From: Paenibacillus uliginis N3/975
Lineage (GTDB): Bacteria; Bacillota; Bacilli; Paenibacillales; Paenibacillaceae
Assembly: GCF_900177425.1 (NCBI RefSeq)
Contig: NZ_LT840184.1
Coordinates: 1,019,487-1,083,486 of the forward strand
Direction of reading: 5' to 3'
Length of the DNA: 64,000 nt
Of the stretch, positions 17,609 through 25,736 are shown piece after piece; position 1 is the first letter of the stretch; every line of letters starts with the position of its first letter. Position numbers and translations under genes: made by a program. The notes beneath the pieces are model-generated. The model was not told where the DNA came from. It did not search any database and worked only from the letters and a program-made list of their open reading frames with translations.

Positions 17609-17684
17609 TCCCTGATAGCTCAGTTGGTAGAGCACTCGACTGTTAATCGAGTTGTCACAGGTTCGAGTCCTGTTCGGGGAGCCA
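17609..17684 (+). tRNA. tRNA-Asn (GTT)
   Basis: Full cloverleaf. Acceptor stem TCCCTGA / TCGGGGA, D-arm AGCTCAGTTGGTAGAGC, anticodon loop CTGTTAA with GTT, T-arm GGTTCGAGTCC. CCA is encoded. Confidence 0.97.
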
Positions 17685-17690
17685 TTCATT

Positions 17691-17779
17691 GGAGAGATAC
17701 CCAAGTGGCTATAAGGGGACCCTCTGCTAAGGGGTTAGACTGCGTAAGCGGTGCGAGGGTTCGAATCCCTCTCTCTCCG
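17691..17779 (+). tRNA. tRNA-Ser (GCT)
   Basis: A class II tRNA with a long variable arm. Acceptor GGAGAGA / TCTCTCC, anticodon loop CTGCTAA with GCT, T-arm GGTTCGAATCC. No CCA is encoded. Its 3' end is copied twice downstream in a tandem repeat. Confidence 0.95.
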
Positions 17780-18230
17780 TTTAGAAATAACATCGATTAG
17801 AAAATGACCTGTAGCATATGCGATGGGTCATTTTTGTATGTACAGGGATGAGAACCCTCAAAAGAGGGGGCGTCGGAGCCTGAGCTTCGGTAGGAATAGC
17901 ATCGCAGTCTCAAGCGAAGTGAGAGTATCCCTCTCTCTCCGTTTAGAAATAACATCGATTAGAAAATGACCTGTAGCATATGCGATGGGTCATTTTTGTA
18001 TGTACAGGGATGAGAACCTCAAAAGAGGGGGTGTCGGAGCCTGAGCTTCGGTAGGAATAGCATCGCAGTCTCGAGCGAAGTGAGTATCCCTCTCTCTCCG
18101 TTCTGAATAACATCATCAAAGCTCTCGACGCGAAAGCGAAGGGAGCTTTTTTGCAAAGGGAGGAGAACCCTCCCAAGGGTTCGTCGGAGCATAGGCATCG
18201 GTAGGATCAAGCATCGCAGTCTAGAAAAAA
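17764..18230 (+). repeat. Tandem repeat array copying the tRNA-Ser 3' end (three units, third diverged)
   Basis: This 468-base gene-free stretch is built of tandem units. The string TCCCTCTCTCTCCG recurs with its last G at 17779 (inside tRNA-Ser), 17941 and 18100, giving periods of 162 and 159 bases. Units 1 and 2 are nearly identical; unit 3 has diverged. Each unit contains a hairpin with a T run (17803-17836; 17965-17998; 18118-18152) and a block resembling GGGATGAGAACC, GTCGGAGC, GCATCGCAGTCT (17845-17910; 18007-18071; 18158-18222). Confidence 0.85.
17803..17836 (+). terminator. Terminator after tRNA-Ser (first tandem copy)
   Basis: The AAATGACC / GGGTCATTT stem is followed by T residues. 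An identical copy lies at 17965-17998. Confidence 0.65.
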
Positions 18231-18247
18231 GGGGGAGGGAGCGACCT

Positions 18248-18946
18248 ATGATGAAACAAATCATTGCGATGGGTGGAGGGGGATTCTCCATGGAGCCAGA
18301 TAATCTGTTATTGGATGAATATGTGCTGGCCCAATCCCCGGAGAAACACCCTAAAGTATGCTTCATCCCTACGGCTAGCGGTGATCAAGACAACTATGTT
18401 GAAAGATTTTATAAAGCATTCAACACTTTATCTTGCATCCCCAATCACTTATCGCTGTTTCAACCGAACTTTAAGGATTTGGAATCATACATACTTGAGC
18501 ATGACATTATCTATGTCGGCGGGGGAAACACGAGAAATATGCTTCTCCTATGGAAGGAATGGGGAGTGGATAAGGTCTTGAAGGCAGCTTACCAAAAGGG
18601 TGTGATTTTAACAGGCTTGAGTGCAGGCTCTATTTGTTGGTTTGAAGAGGGACTGACAGATCCCCTGAATGCACCGTTGTACAAGTTAGAGGGGCTAGGT
18701 CTGTTGCAAGGGAGTCACTGCCCGCATTATGACGGAGAAAATAAAAGAAGACCAGCCTATCGCGAGCTCATTCGTAATGGCGGTATTCAAGCAGGATATG
18801 CGGCAGATGACGGGGCAGCAATCCATTTTAAAGATGGTCAATTGTTTGGTGTTGTAAGTTCAAGACCGAATGCCCAAGCCTATTACTTAAAATGTAAGGG
18901 GAATACCGTGATAGAGGAATCGATAGCAACGAAATTTTTGGGGTGA
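18248..18946 (+). CDS. Peptidase E family protein (S51)
   Basis: 232 residues. The Class I glutamine amidotransferase-like fold carries the S51 nucleophile elbow in GLSAGSICWF at about residues 119-128, where Ser replaces the amidotransferase Cys. The strand IIYVGGGNTRNMLLLW precedes it, and GYAADDGAAIHF later supplies the usual acidic/His region. Family members cleave Asp-X dipeptides in the cytoplasm. Start ATG 18248 (or 18251) follows GGGGGAGGGAG. It is inserted between the tRNA-Ser repeat array and tRNA-Glu. Confidence 0.88.
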   Translation: MMKQIIAMGGGGFSMEPDNLLLDEYVLAQSPEKHPKVCFIPTASGDQDNYVERFYKAFNTLSCIPNHLSLFQPNFKDLESYILEHDIIYVGGGNTRNMLLLWKEWGVDKVLKAAYQKGVILTGLSAGSICWFEEGLTDPLNAPLYKLEGLGLLQGSHCPHYDGENKRRPAYRELIRNGGIQAGYAADDGAAIHFKDGQLFGVVSSRPNAQAYYLKCKGNTVIEESIATKFLG

Positions 18947-18998
18947 ATTTGATGAAGGATAAAAACTAAAATTTTTTAAAAAAACATATAAAAAAAGC

Positions 18999-19028
18999 TT
19001 GTCATCAGTTTTATTTTTATGCTATACT
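18999..19028 (+). promoter_or_regulatory. Putative promoter of tRNA-Glu/Lys/Leu
   Basis: TTGTCA (18999-19004) and TATACT (19023-19028) are separated by 18 bases and lie about 33 bases before tRNA-Glu. Confidence 0.65.
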
Positions 19029-19060
19029 CAATCTTGTCGTCACGGCGATGTTGAAAATAA

Positions 19061-19135
19061 GGCCCGTTGGTCAAGGGGTTAAGACACCTCCCTTTCACGG
19101 AGGTAACAGGGGTTCGAATCCCCTACGGGTCACCA
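19061..19135 (+). tRNA. tRNA-Glu (TTC)
   Basis: Cloverleaf with acceptor GGCCCGT / ACGGGTC, anticodon loop CTTTCAC with TTC, T-arm GGTTCGAATCC. CCA is encoded. Confidence 0.97.
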
Positions 19136-19151
19136 TTATTTACTCGCTTCA

Positions 19152-19190
19152 GGGGATGAGAACCCCGGCGGTTCGTCGAAGCATAAAATT
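19152..19190 (+). repeat. Partial copy of the tRNA-associated repeat block
   Basis: GGGGATGAGAACCCC followed by GGTTCGTCGAAGCATAA resembles the start of the blocks at 17845, 18007 and 18158. It sits between tRNA-Glu and tRNA-Lys. Confidence 0.6.
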
Positions 19191-19222
19191 ACTTTTATGG
19201 CAGCCACTTTGATTGTCATCGA

Positions 19223-19298
19223 GAGCCATTAGCTCAGTTGGTAGAGCACCTGACTTTTAATCAGGGTGTCGAAGGTTCGAGTCCTTCATGGCTCACCA
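19223..19298 (+). tRNA. tRNA-Lys (TTT)
   Basis: Cloverleaf with acceptor GAGCCAT / ATGGCTC, anticodon loop CTTTTAA with TTT, T-arm GGTTCGAGTCC. CCA is encoded. Confidence 0.97.
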
Positions 19299-19326
19299 TT
19301 CTTTACAGTTTCATCCCTTATAATAT

Positions 19327-19409
19327 GCGGTAGTGGTGGAATGGCAGACACGCTATCTTGAGGGGGTAGTGGGTGTATACCCGTGGAGGTTCGAGTCCTC
19401 TCTACCGCA
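19327..19409 (+). tRNA. tRNA-Leu (GAG), copy 1
   Basis: Class II tRNA with acceptor GCGGTAG / CTACCGC and anticodon stem CTATC / GGTAG, loop TTGAGGG with GAG. No CCA is encoded. An identical 83-base copy lies at 28675-28757. In B. subtilis a Leu tRNA at the end of the equivalent cluster is the attachment site of ICEBs1. Confidence 0.95.
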
Positions 19410-19414
19410 TACTA

Positions 19415-19449
19415 AAAAGCTCCTGCATTTTTGCAGGGGCTTTTTTTGG
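19415..19449 (+). terminator. Terminator of the tRNA cluster
   Basis: The AAAGCTCCTGCA / TGCAGGGGCTTT stem is followed by seven T residues. Confidence 0.85.
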
Positions 19450-19865
19450 CGTTTTTGCAGGAGATATTTCCTGCTTAGCTGTTCCTTTTTGCGTTTATCC
19501 TCCACCAGCTCTTCTGAATAATTCGTATAGGTATCCAGGTCATTAGTATGATCCAATTCACGCTTCAGGATCAATTTGTAAAAGCAGTCTATACAGTTCG
19601 AAGAGTGTCCGGATCTAATTCTAAACAATATAACTTTAGAAACGTTAAAAATTTAGTCGATCGCAAACATCACTTAGGAGAATTCAGCAATAAGAGGATT
19701 TCGATAGGGGTTTGAATTTGGATATCATGATGATGATTTAGGATATACCTATATAGGATATCTTAAAGAGTGGATTAAAAAAGGGGCGAAATGGCGTTCT
19801 CACCCCAAACCTAAGGATTTCGATCTAAAAAAACAGGCTCAATCTAATAATCAGTTCTTGATATA
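19450..19865. pseudogene. Decayed coding fragments downstream of tRNA-Leu
   Basis: No intact gene is visible. On the minus strand (about 19445-19620) an open stretch reads SSNCIDCFYKLILKRELDHT and then an Arg/Lys-rich helix, without a start or ribosome site. On the plus strand, 19709-19865 reads FEFGYHDDDLGYTYIGYLKE, then WIKKGAKWRSHPKPKDF, and ends at a stop codon, but an in-frame TAG precedes it. Both look like protein-like remnants of lost genes; families not recognised. Confidence 0.45.
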
Positions 19866-19866
19866 A

Positions 19867-20056
19867 AAAGCAAAGTAGCGGAGGGGATGGAATCGATCTG
19901 AAGAAGCGAAGCGTTCGCCCGAAAGCTTTCCACAGGAAAGCTCACATCGGAAGCATAAACTGTCCCCGAATTTCATCCACTTTAAAAGTTGATTCATAAG
20001 AAATTTGGGGACAACAGCGATCGTAAGAACGATCCATCCACGTAGCGGCTTCATTG
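19867..20056. repeat. Interspersed repeat-like element with internal inverted repeats
   Basis: A non-coding block rich in small palindromes. TGTCCCCGAATTT (19961-19973) pairs with AAATTTGGGGACA (20001-20013), AAGCTTTCC with GGAAAGCT, and GATCGT with ACGATC. The CACATCGGAAGCATAA segment also occurs in the MITE at 29576. I recognise the style from Paenibacillus genomes; copy number needs a search. Confidence 0.55.
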
Positions 20057-20138
20057 CTTAATGCAAGCAACGATTTTGGATTTGAGCCAAAAAACAATTA
20101 CTGAATATCGGCTATACTTTATAGGTATTTAATTATTC

Positions 20139-20177
20139 GGACCCATTTCCAATTTAATTTGGAGATGGGTCTTTTAA
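20139..20177 (+). terminator. Terminator-like hairpin
   Basis: The GACCCATTTCCAA / TTGGAGATGGGTC stem is followed by TTTT. No gene ends just before it, so it may end an unannotated transcript or act as a leader element for the next gene. Confidence 0.5.
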
Positions 20178-20301
20178 CGGTCCGAACGAGGGGTTCGCAG
20201 GGGCGTCCTTGAGAAGTAAATGATGTTTCATTTTTGGTCCAGCGGTTAATAGGATACCATGGACAGGCAACTTCCCAAAAACCTATAAGGAGTGATTCGT
20301 A

Positions 20302-20643
20302 ATGGCTAGAAACAACACTGGTAAAATGAGCCGTGAAGAAGCAGGACGGTTAGGTGGAGTAGCAACAGCCAAGAACCATAATAAAGAGTTTTATCAGGAG
20401 ATCGGACGTAAGGGTGGCAAGGCAACGTCAGATTCTCACAATAGACAGTTCTATCAGGAGATTGGCAGGAAGGGCGGAGAAGCTACTTCTGACTCCCAGG
20501 GTAAAGAGTTTTATCAAGAAATTGGTCAAAAAGGTGGCGAGTCCCGCAATAACTCCAGTAATGGTGGAAATAGCGGCAAGTTGAGCCGAGAGGAAGCGGG
20601 ACGTAAAGGCGGTCAGGCCAGAGCACGTCAACGGCTAGGTTAA
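20302..20643 (+). CDS. KGG-repeat general stress protein (GsiB-like)
   Basis: 113 residues, highly hydrophilic. It is built of about five repeats of roughly 20 residues around the KGG signature (GRLGGVAT, GRKGGKAT, GRKGGEAT, GQKGGES, GRKGGQAR), with EFYQEI(G) between them. These are the repeats of B. subtilis GsiB, related to plant LEA proteins, thought to protect against desiccation or salt stress. The ribosome site AAGGAGTGAT is strong. I looked for a sigma-B promoter and did not find one with correct spacing. Confidence 0.88.
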   Translation: MARNNTGKMSREEAGRLGGVATAKNHNKEFYQEIGRKGGKATSDSHNRQFYQEIGRKGGEATSDSQGKEFYQEIGQKGGESRNNSSNGGNSGKLSREEAGRKGGQARARQRLG

Positions 20644-20741
20644 TATAAGAGCAGATGATATATAACGTATCTTCTTTAAGGTAGTAACCCTGTAACTTGC
20701 TGTTACTTTGTCAGGTGGAACCTTCATAAGTAATTAGGAAT

Positions 20742-20784
20742 AGCCATAGTCTGGGGCTGAACCCGGCTATGGCTGTTTTATTTC
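20742..20784 (+). terminator. Terminator after the KGG-repeat gene
   Basis: The AGCCATAG / CTATGGCT stem with an internal GGG/CCC pairing is followed by TTTTATTT. Confidence 0.65.
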
Positions 20785-20854
20785 TTACTGTACAGGCTAC
20801 AGAAGAATAGCAGTAGTTTTCTGGACAGAGTGACTAGGAATATGTTATTTATAT

Positions 20855-20874
20855 GATAATGATAACCATTCTCA
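20855..20874 (+). promoter_or_regulatory. Fur box upstream of btr
   Basis: GATAATGATAACCATTCTC is close to the classical 19-base Fur box; the 7-1-7 element at 20860-20874 departs from consensus at two bases. It lies 20 bases before the btr start, so transcription should be iron-repressed. Confidence 0.8.
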
Positions 20875-20893
20875 TATAAGGGCGGAATTTGTT

Positions 20894-22552
20894 TTGATAT
20901 TGAATATAAGGAAAGACAGCAACGGCAAAGGAAAGCAGCAAACAACATTCAACTCTTTGACAATCAAATTGTGGAATATAGAAGTGTTCACTCTGGAAGG
21001 CATGCATCTGGAACAGCGGCTTACGCTTCAACCAGCACTTGTTGTTTTGCTCGGAGGAGAGGCTTTTCTGGAAAGAGAAGATCGTAAAAATCGGATGGGA
21101 AAAGAATTTGCTTACTTTTGCCCGGGTGGTACAACTTTCGGAATAAACAGGCATGGTGCGGAATCGGTGTCTGTTGCCGTCATTTATTTTAACTTCTATA
21201 AAGAATCGTTATGCAGGAGACAGCTGGAGGAGGCTGACGCCGAAAAAATACTTCAGTACGATGGTGCATTGACGCTAAGTTCAGCAGATCGATTGAGTTT
21301 GTTCTGTCGATCCATATATGAGCATTTTCGAAGTGATGATGACTTTAAACAATGGCGGGCTCAGCTGGATTTTCAAGAATTGCTGCAAGAGATGTTATTT
21401 TTGGGCAATTTGAATGCCAAGAGCGATAAAACTCAGGGATTGGAACGGACCAGAGAATACATGGACAATCACTATCATGAAGAATTAACGATTGACCAGC
21501 TTGCCGGTATGGCCGAACTCAGTCCCAAATATTATATGGATATGTTTAAAAAAACGTATAGTCTTAGTGCGATGGAATATCTGGCTCAGGTCAGAATGAA
21601 TAAGGCGAAACAATTAATGTTGGGTTCAGGACGCATTCTTAAGGAAGTCGCGCACATGGTGGGGTATAAAGACGAATTTTATTTCAGTCGAAAGTTCAAA
21701 AAAGAATTTGGTCTATCTCCGTCGGCCTACATAAAAAAACGAAAAAATAAACTAGCCGTCTATGGTTCAACCTCCCTATTAGGTTATTTAATACCGCTTA
21801 ATATCATTCCGTATGCAGCGCCGTTGCATCCCAAATGGTCTTGGAATTACTATCATAACCTTGGTCCGGATATCCCTGTACACTTGAATGCGTTCCGCCA
21901 AAATCATAACAAAACAGGTAATCTGGAAAAGCTTGAATTATCACAGCCGGAGCTTATTATCTGTTCACAGGATCTGGAATTATGGGAGAAGGAGCGGTTG
22001 CAGCAGATTGCTCCTGTTTATGAACTTCCTGAGGAAAGTGTTGGGTGGGAGGAGCAGCTACTGTGGATGGCACATTTACTTGATAAAAATGTAGAGGCAC
22101 AGCAGTGGATAGAGTCATTTTATAGTAAATTACGCTCCTTCCGGCATGAGATTTTCAGGGAAATCAAAGATCCGCCAACGATTTTGACCGCACGTCTTCA
22201 TGATCATGAACTGGTCTCATATAGAAGCCACGGTATAAGAGAAGTGCTGTATGACAATCTGGACTTTCTTTCACCTTCCCTTATAGAAAAAATGACTGAC
22301 GATGTCCCCTTAACTGTTGACAAGATAAAGACAATGGAGGCAGATCATATTTTTCTTTTGGTCCGTCAGGATTCGGAAACGCTTGAATACTGGCGAGAAC
22401 TGCAATCTTCTCCGGATTGGATGACGATACCTGCTGTTAGAGAAGGAAGGTTTCATCAGATATCCTCCTATCCCTGGCGAGAATATTCACCGATTGCACT
22501 GGAACTAATGGCTGAAGAGGCTGCTAAAACCTTTTCCGGAAATTGTCCATGA
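20894..22552 (+). CDS. btr: AraC-family regulator fused to a siderophore-binding domain (Btr-like)
   Basis: 552 residues in three parts: an N-terminal cupin-like region (about 1-180), a double HTH AraC domain (about 185-280; MAELSPKYYMDMFKKTY and VGYKDEFYFSRKFKKEFG), and a C-terminal periplasmic-binding-type domain (about 285-550) like FeuA. In B. subtilis Btr binds ferri-bacillibactin in the cytoplasm and activates feuABC-ybbA. The same genes follow here, and a Fur box lies upstream. The start used is TTG 20894 after a GGGCGG site; the exact start is uncertain. Confidence 0.9.
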   Translation: MILNIRKDSNGKGKQQTTFNSLTIKLWNIEVFTLEGMHLEQRLTLQPALVVLLGGEAFLEREDRKNRMGKEFAYFCPGGTTFGINRHGAESVSVAVIYFNFYKESLCRRQLEEADAEKILQYDGALTLSSADRLSLFCRSIYEHFRSDDDFKQWRAQLDFQELLQEMLFLGNLNAKSDKTQGLERTREYMDNHYHEELTIDQLAGMAELSPKYYMDMFKKTYSLSAMEYLAQVRMNKAKQLMLGSGRILKEVAHMVGYKDEFYFSRKFKKEFGLSPSAYIKKRKNKLAVYGSTSLLGYLIPLNIIPYAAPLHPKWSWNYYHNLGPDIPVHLNAFRQNHNKTGNLEKLELSQPELIICSQDLELWEKERLQQIAPVYELPEESVGWEEQLLWMAHLLDKNVEAQQWIESFYSKLRSFRHEIFREIKDPPTILTARLHDHELVSYRSHGIREVLYDNLDFLSPSLIEKMTDDVPLTVDKIKTMEADHIFLLVRQDSETLEYWRELQSSPDWMTIPAVREGRFHQISSYPWREYSPIALELMAEEAAKTFSGNCP

Positions 22553-22610
22553 TAGATTCGGTGATTTGTCCATGGTGTAATGAACGTTCATCCCTTACCA
22601 TTATTAATAA

Positions 22611-22625
22611 TGATAATCATTATCA
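22611..22625 (+). promoter_or_regulatory. Perfect 7-1-7 Fur box upstream of feuA
   Basis: TGATAATCATTATCA matches the B. subtilis Fur consensus TGATAATNATTATCA exactly. It is 38 bases before feuA. Confidence 0.9.
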
Positions 22626-22662
22626 ATTACAGGGTGACCGTTGAAAGGGGAACAAGAAAGAG

Positions 22663-23673
22663 ATGAAAAAAATGAAGTTTATGCTGGGGTTATTCCTAGT
22701 GATGGCCATGATTTTATCGGCTTGTGGTGGAGATAAGCAAGGAAAAGAGCAGGCCGTTAATAGTGAATCCCAAAACAATGCTTCGCAGAATGAATCCACA
22801 GAGAAAAAAGCAGATGCTCCTCAGACTGCAGATACCAAAGTTGTGAAATATCTGGACCAAGAGTACACACTGCCAACTAAGACAGAGCGAATTGTTATCA
22901 CAGGTGCTGTCGAAGCCATGGAGGATTCCATTGTTTTGGAAGTTAATCCTGTTGGGGCCATTACTTTTGCAGGGGAGTTCCCTCCTTTGTTTCAATCCAT
23001 AACGAAAGATGCTCAATCCGTTGGAGAAAAAATGGAACCGAATTTCGAAACCATTTTGTCATTGAAACCAGATGTCATTCTGGCATCTTCCAAAGCCAAA
23101 CCGGAGGTTATTGAGCAGTTGAACAAAATTGCACCGACAATTCCGTATTCCCATATCTCGACGAACTGGGAGAGTAACTTAAGACTGCTCGGGGAGTTAA
23201 GTGGCAAACAGGAGCAGGCAGAGAAAGAAATTGCCCAATACAAAACTGACCTGGATGCGGCCAAATCTCAGCTTGGAGATTCCCTTAAGGATAAAAAGGT
23301 TGTTGCGTTAAGGATCCGGGGTGGAGAGCAGTACATTTATCCGGACGCTGTATTCTTTAATCCGGTATTGTATGAAGATCTTGGGATCGCAGTTCCTGAG
23401 GAAGTGAAAGCAGCAAAAGCACAGGAATTGATCTCTAAAGAGAAATTTGCAGACATGAATCCGGACTATTTGTTCATCCAGTTCTCTCCAGCAGAGAACA
23501 AAGAAACACCGGATGCGCTTGAGAAATTCAAGAACGATCCGATCATGAAGAACATTAAGGCTTTCAAGGACGATCACGTTTTTGTTAATGTTGTCGATCC
23601 CTTGGCTCAAGGCGGAACAGCCTACAGCAAAATTCAGTTTTTGAAGGAAGCGGTAAGCCATCTCACAAAATAG
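22663..23673 (+). CDS. feuA: Iron-siderophore ABC transporter substrate-binding lipoprotein (FeuA-like)
   Basis: 336-residue lipoprotein with lipobox LSACGG, lipidated cysteine near residue 21, then a Lys/Asn/Glu-rich linker. The body is a class III binding protein of the FepB/FeuA type: TKRIVITG-like first strand (ERIVITGAVEAMED), LKPDVILASS, and a long connecting helix near residues 180-205. It captures ferric siderophore outside the cell and passes it to FeuB/FeuC. It lies in the btr-feuABC-esterase locus behind a perfect Fur box. Confidence 0.92.
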   Translation: MKKMKFMLGLFLVMAMILSACGGDKQGKEQAVNSESQNNASQNESTEKKADAPQTADTKVVKYLDQEYTLPTKTERIVITGAVEAMEDSIVLEVNPVGAITFAGEFPPLFQSITKDAQSVGEKMEPNFETILSLKPDVILASSKAKPEVIEQLNKIAPTIPYSHISTNWESNLRLLGELSGKQEQAEKEIAQYKTDLDAAKSQLGDSLKDKKVVALRIRGGEQYIYPDAVFFNPVLYEDLGIAVPEEVKAAKAQELISKEKFADMNPDYLFIQFSPAENKETPDALEKFKNDPIMKNIKAFKDDHVFVNVVDPLAQGGTAYSKIQFLKEAVSHLTK

Positions 23674-23695
23674 ATCAGTATAAGGCGTGTTGTAT

Positions 23696-24703
23696 ATGCG
23701 ATTCAGATGTTCGCTGCCGGCGGCTATCCTTGTGATAGCCCCGGCAGCAGTTATATTGCTCATCATCGCTTCTATTTTATATGGAGCTAAAAATATTACA
23801 GTTGATGTGATTTGGGATTCCGTATTCGCATTTGATGCAGACAGTGTAGATCATCAGATCATTATGACTTCTAGGCTGCCGCGTGTCATTGGAGCGATGC
23901 TGATTGGTGCTTTTCTGGCTATATCAGGAGCACTCATGCAAGGAATGACAAGAAATTACCTTGCATCGCCCTCCATCATGGGCGTATCGGACGGTTCTGT
24001 TTTTGCGGTTACTCTATTTATGGTATTTATGCCAAACGCGAATTCCACCTGGTATATTGTATGTTCCTTGATCGGATCTGCCGTCGGTGCAGGCATTGTT
24101 TTCGGTCTTGCCTGGATGATTCCTCATGGACTTAGTCCAGTTCGTCTGGCAATACTCGGTACAATTATCGGAACATTTCTAAGCGGAACAGCTAATGCCA
24201 TTGCGACTTATTATCAGATTTCCCAGAATCTTAGTTTTTGGTATAACGCCAGGCTGCATCAGATGGATCCGGAATTGATTAAGTTAAGTATTCCGTTTGC
24301 CGTTGTGGGTTTGTCACTGGCTCTTGGTCTGTCTAAATCTGTATCTGTCCTTTCACTCGGCGAAGAGATTGCGAAGGGACTAGGAATACGTACAGTGCTT
24401 GTTAAATCGCTCGCGATACTGGCCGTCGTTATTTTGACCGGTGTCTCTGTGGCACTAGCTGGAAAAGTTGCCTTCGTAGGTTTGATCATTCCCCATATCG
24501 CCAGATTTTTGTCGGGTTCTGATTACCGCTGGATCGTTCCCGTATCCGGGGTGCTAGGTGGAGTGTTTCTGGCTCTGTGCGACATCCTTGCGCGGTTTAT
24601 CAATTTTCCTTTTGAAACTCCGGTAGGTGTTGTTACGGCTTTGATTGGTGTTCCCTTCTTCTTGTATTTGATTAAGACGAGAGGGGGAGGGCAGCATGCG
24701 TAA
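23696..24703 (+). CDS. feuB: Iron-siderophore ABC transporter permease FeuB (FecCD family)
   Basis: 335 residues with about nine or ten hydrophobic helices and FecCD landmarks: RLPRVIGAMLIGAFLAISGALMQ and the coupling segment GLIIPHIARFLSG. ATG 23696 is chosen because AAGGCG precedes it by 8 bases; GTG 23687 and TTG 23690 are in frame. It forms half of the membrane channel with FeuC, whose start it overlaps by 8 bases. No ATPase gene lies in the locus. Confidence 0.92.
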   Translation: MRFRCSLPAAILVIAPAAVILLIIASILYGAKNITVDVIWDSVFAFDADSVDHQIIMTSRLPRVIGAMLIGAFLAISGALMQGMTRNYLASPSIMGVSDGSVFAVTLFMVFMPNANSTWYIVCSLIGSAVGAGIVFGLAWMIPHGLSPVRLAILGTIIGTFLSGTANAIATYYQISQNLSFWYNARLHQMDPELIKLSIPFAVVGLSLALGLSKSVSVLSLGEEIAKGLGIRTVLVKSLAILAVVILTGVSVALAGKVAFVGLIIPHIARFLSGSDYRWIVPVSGVLGGVFLALCDILARFINFPFETPVGVVTALIGVPFFLYLIKTRGGGQHA

Positions 24704-25718
24704 CACATCTTATGCACGTGTGAGTACTGTCTTAGTTATAGGAACCGTCATTGTGTTTACGGCTGCTTATTTCAGTTTGACGAGCGGAACCTTTGACATG
24801 TCAGTTATGGATCTAATCAAAACATTGCTAAGAATCGACCCTCAGCCAGACCATAATCTTGTTGTGTTTGATTTTCGCCTTCCTCGTATCGTTCTTGGTG
24901 CCCTGGTTGGCTTCTCCTTGGGAATAGCCGGTGCCGTGATCCAAGGCGTAACGAGAAATGGACTGGCAGATCCCGGGATACTTGGAATTAACGCAGGTGC
25001 GGGAATGGCTGTTGTACTGTTTATGTTCCTGTTTCAAGGGAGTATAACAATGACGGGATGGCTTGGCGTAATGATGATGCCAATGTTCGGTGTGGTCGGC
25101 GGGATGGCTGCCACAGCGGCGATTTATTTATTTGCCAGACAAGACGGAACGCTCGATCCGCAGCGGCTTATATTGGTCGGGATTGCTATTGCTTCCGGAT
25201 TCGGCGCTGTGACCATGTATGTCTCTCTCAAAATGAATCCGAATGATTTTGAGATGGCGGTTGTATGGCTCGCGGGCAGTCTTCACAGCGCGAACTGGAA
25301 GTTTGTTATTACCATGCTGCCTTGGATACTGCTTCTTCCACTAATAATTTGGCTGCGCGCTCATGTTCTGGATTTGTTTCAGCTGAGTGAGGAAAGTGTG
25401 AAAGGGCTTGGCGTATCTGTTGAAAGGGAGAAAAATATTTTTCTGTTGTGCAGCGTTGGATTGGTGAGTGCCAGTGTAGCTGTCTCAGGCAGTATCGGTT
25501 TCGTGGGCCTGATCGCTCCTCACATGGCCAGACAATTGGTAGGACTGAAGCACAAAAATATCATTCCTGTCAGTGGTGTGGCTGGCATGGCGATCGTTCT
25601 TATCGGTGATTTCATTGGAAAAACGATATTTGCACCTGCTGAACTGGCTGTTGGTATTGTGGTATCCATCATCGGTGTGCCCTACTTTGTTTATTTGCTC
25701 ATTCGAACGAGGAAATAA
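24696..25718 (+). CDS. feuC: Iron-siderophore ABC transporter permease FeuC (FecCD family)
   Basis: 340 residues, polytopic. FecCD motifs repeat those of FeuB: RLPRIVLGALVGFSLGIAGA and GLIAPHMARQLVG near the C-terminus. The ATG overlaps the end of feuB and has GGGAGGG in front. It completes the heterodimeric permease. In B. subtilis the shared ATPase YusV energises FeuBC; a similar external ATPase must be assumed here. Confidence 0.92.
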   Translation: MRNTSYARVSTVLVIGTVIVFTAAYFSLTSGTFDMSVMDLIKTLLRIDPQPDHNLVVFDFRLPRIVLGALVGFSLGIAGAVIQGVTRNGLADPGILGINAGAGMAVVLFMFLFQGSITMTGWLGVMMMPMFGVVGGMAATAAIYLFARQDGTLDPQRLILVGIAIASGFGAVTMYVSLKMNPNDFEMAVVWLAGSLHSANWKFVITMLPWILLLPLIIWLRAHVLDLFQLSEESVKGLGVSVEREKNIFLLCSVGLVSASVAVSGSIGFVGLIAPHMARQLVGLKHKNIIPVSGVAGMAIVLIGDFIGKTIFAPAELAVGIVVSIIGVPYFVYLLIRTRK

Positions 25719-25736
25719 AAAGACTGGAGGAGTGGA

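Noticed and set aside
17764..18110. CRISPR array
   Set aside because: Only two to three units of about 160 bases, contiguous and without short constant repeats separated by unique spacers; no cas genes.
19353..19628. Minus-strand open frame through tRNA-Leu copy 1
   Set aside because: Its C-terminal part is translated from the tRNA gene itself (a well-known source of false proteins); only the upstream part was kept as possible debris.
20220..20301. Sigma-B promoter before the KGG-repeat gene
   Set aside because: GTTTCA and GGATAC occur but their spacing is far longer than the 12-14 bases required.
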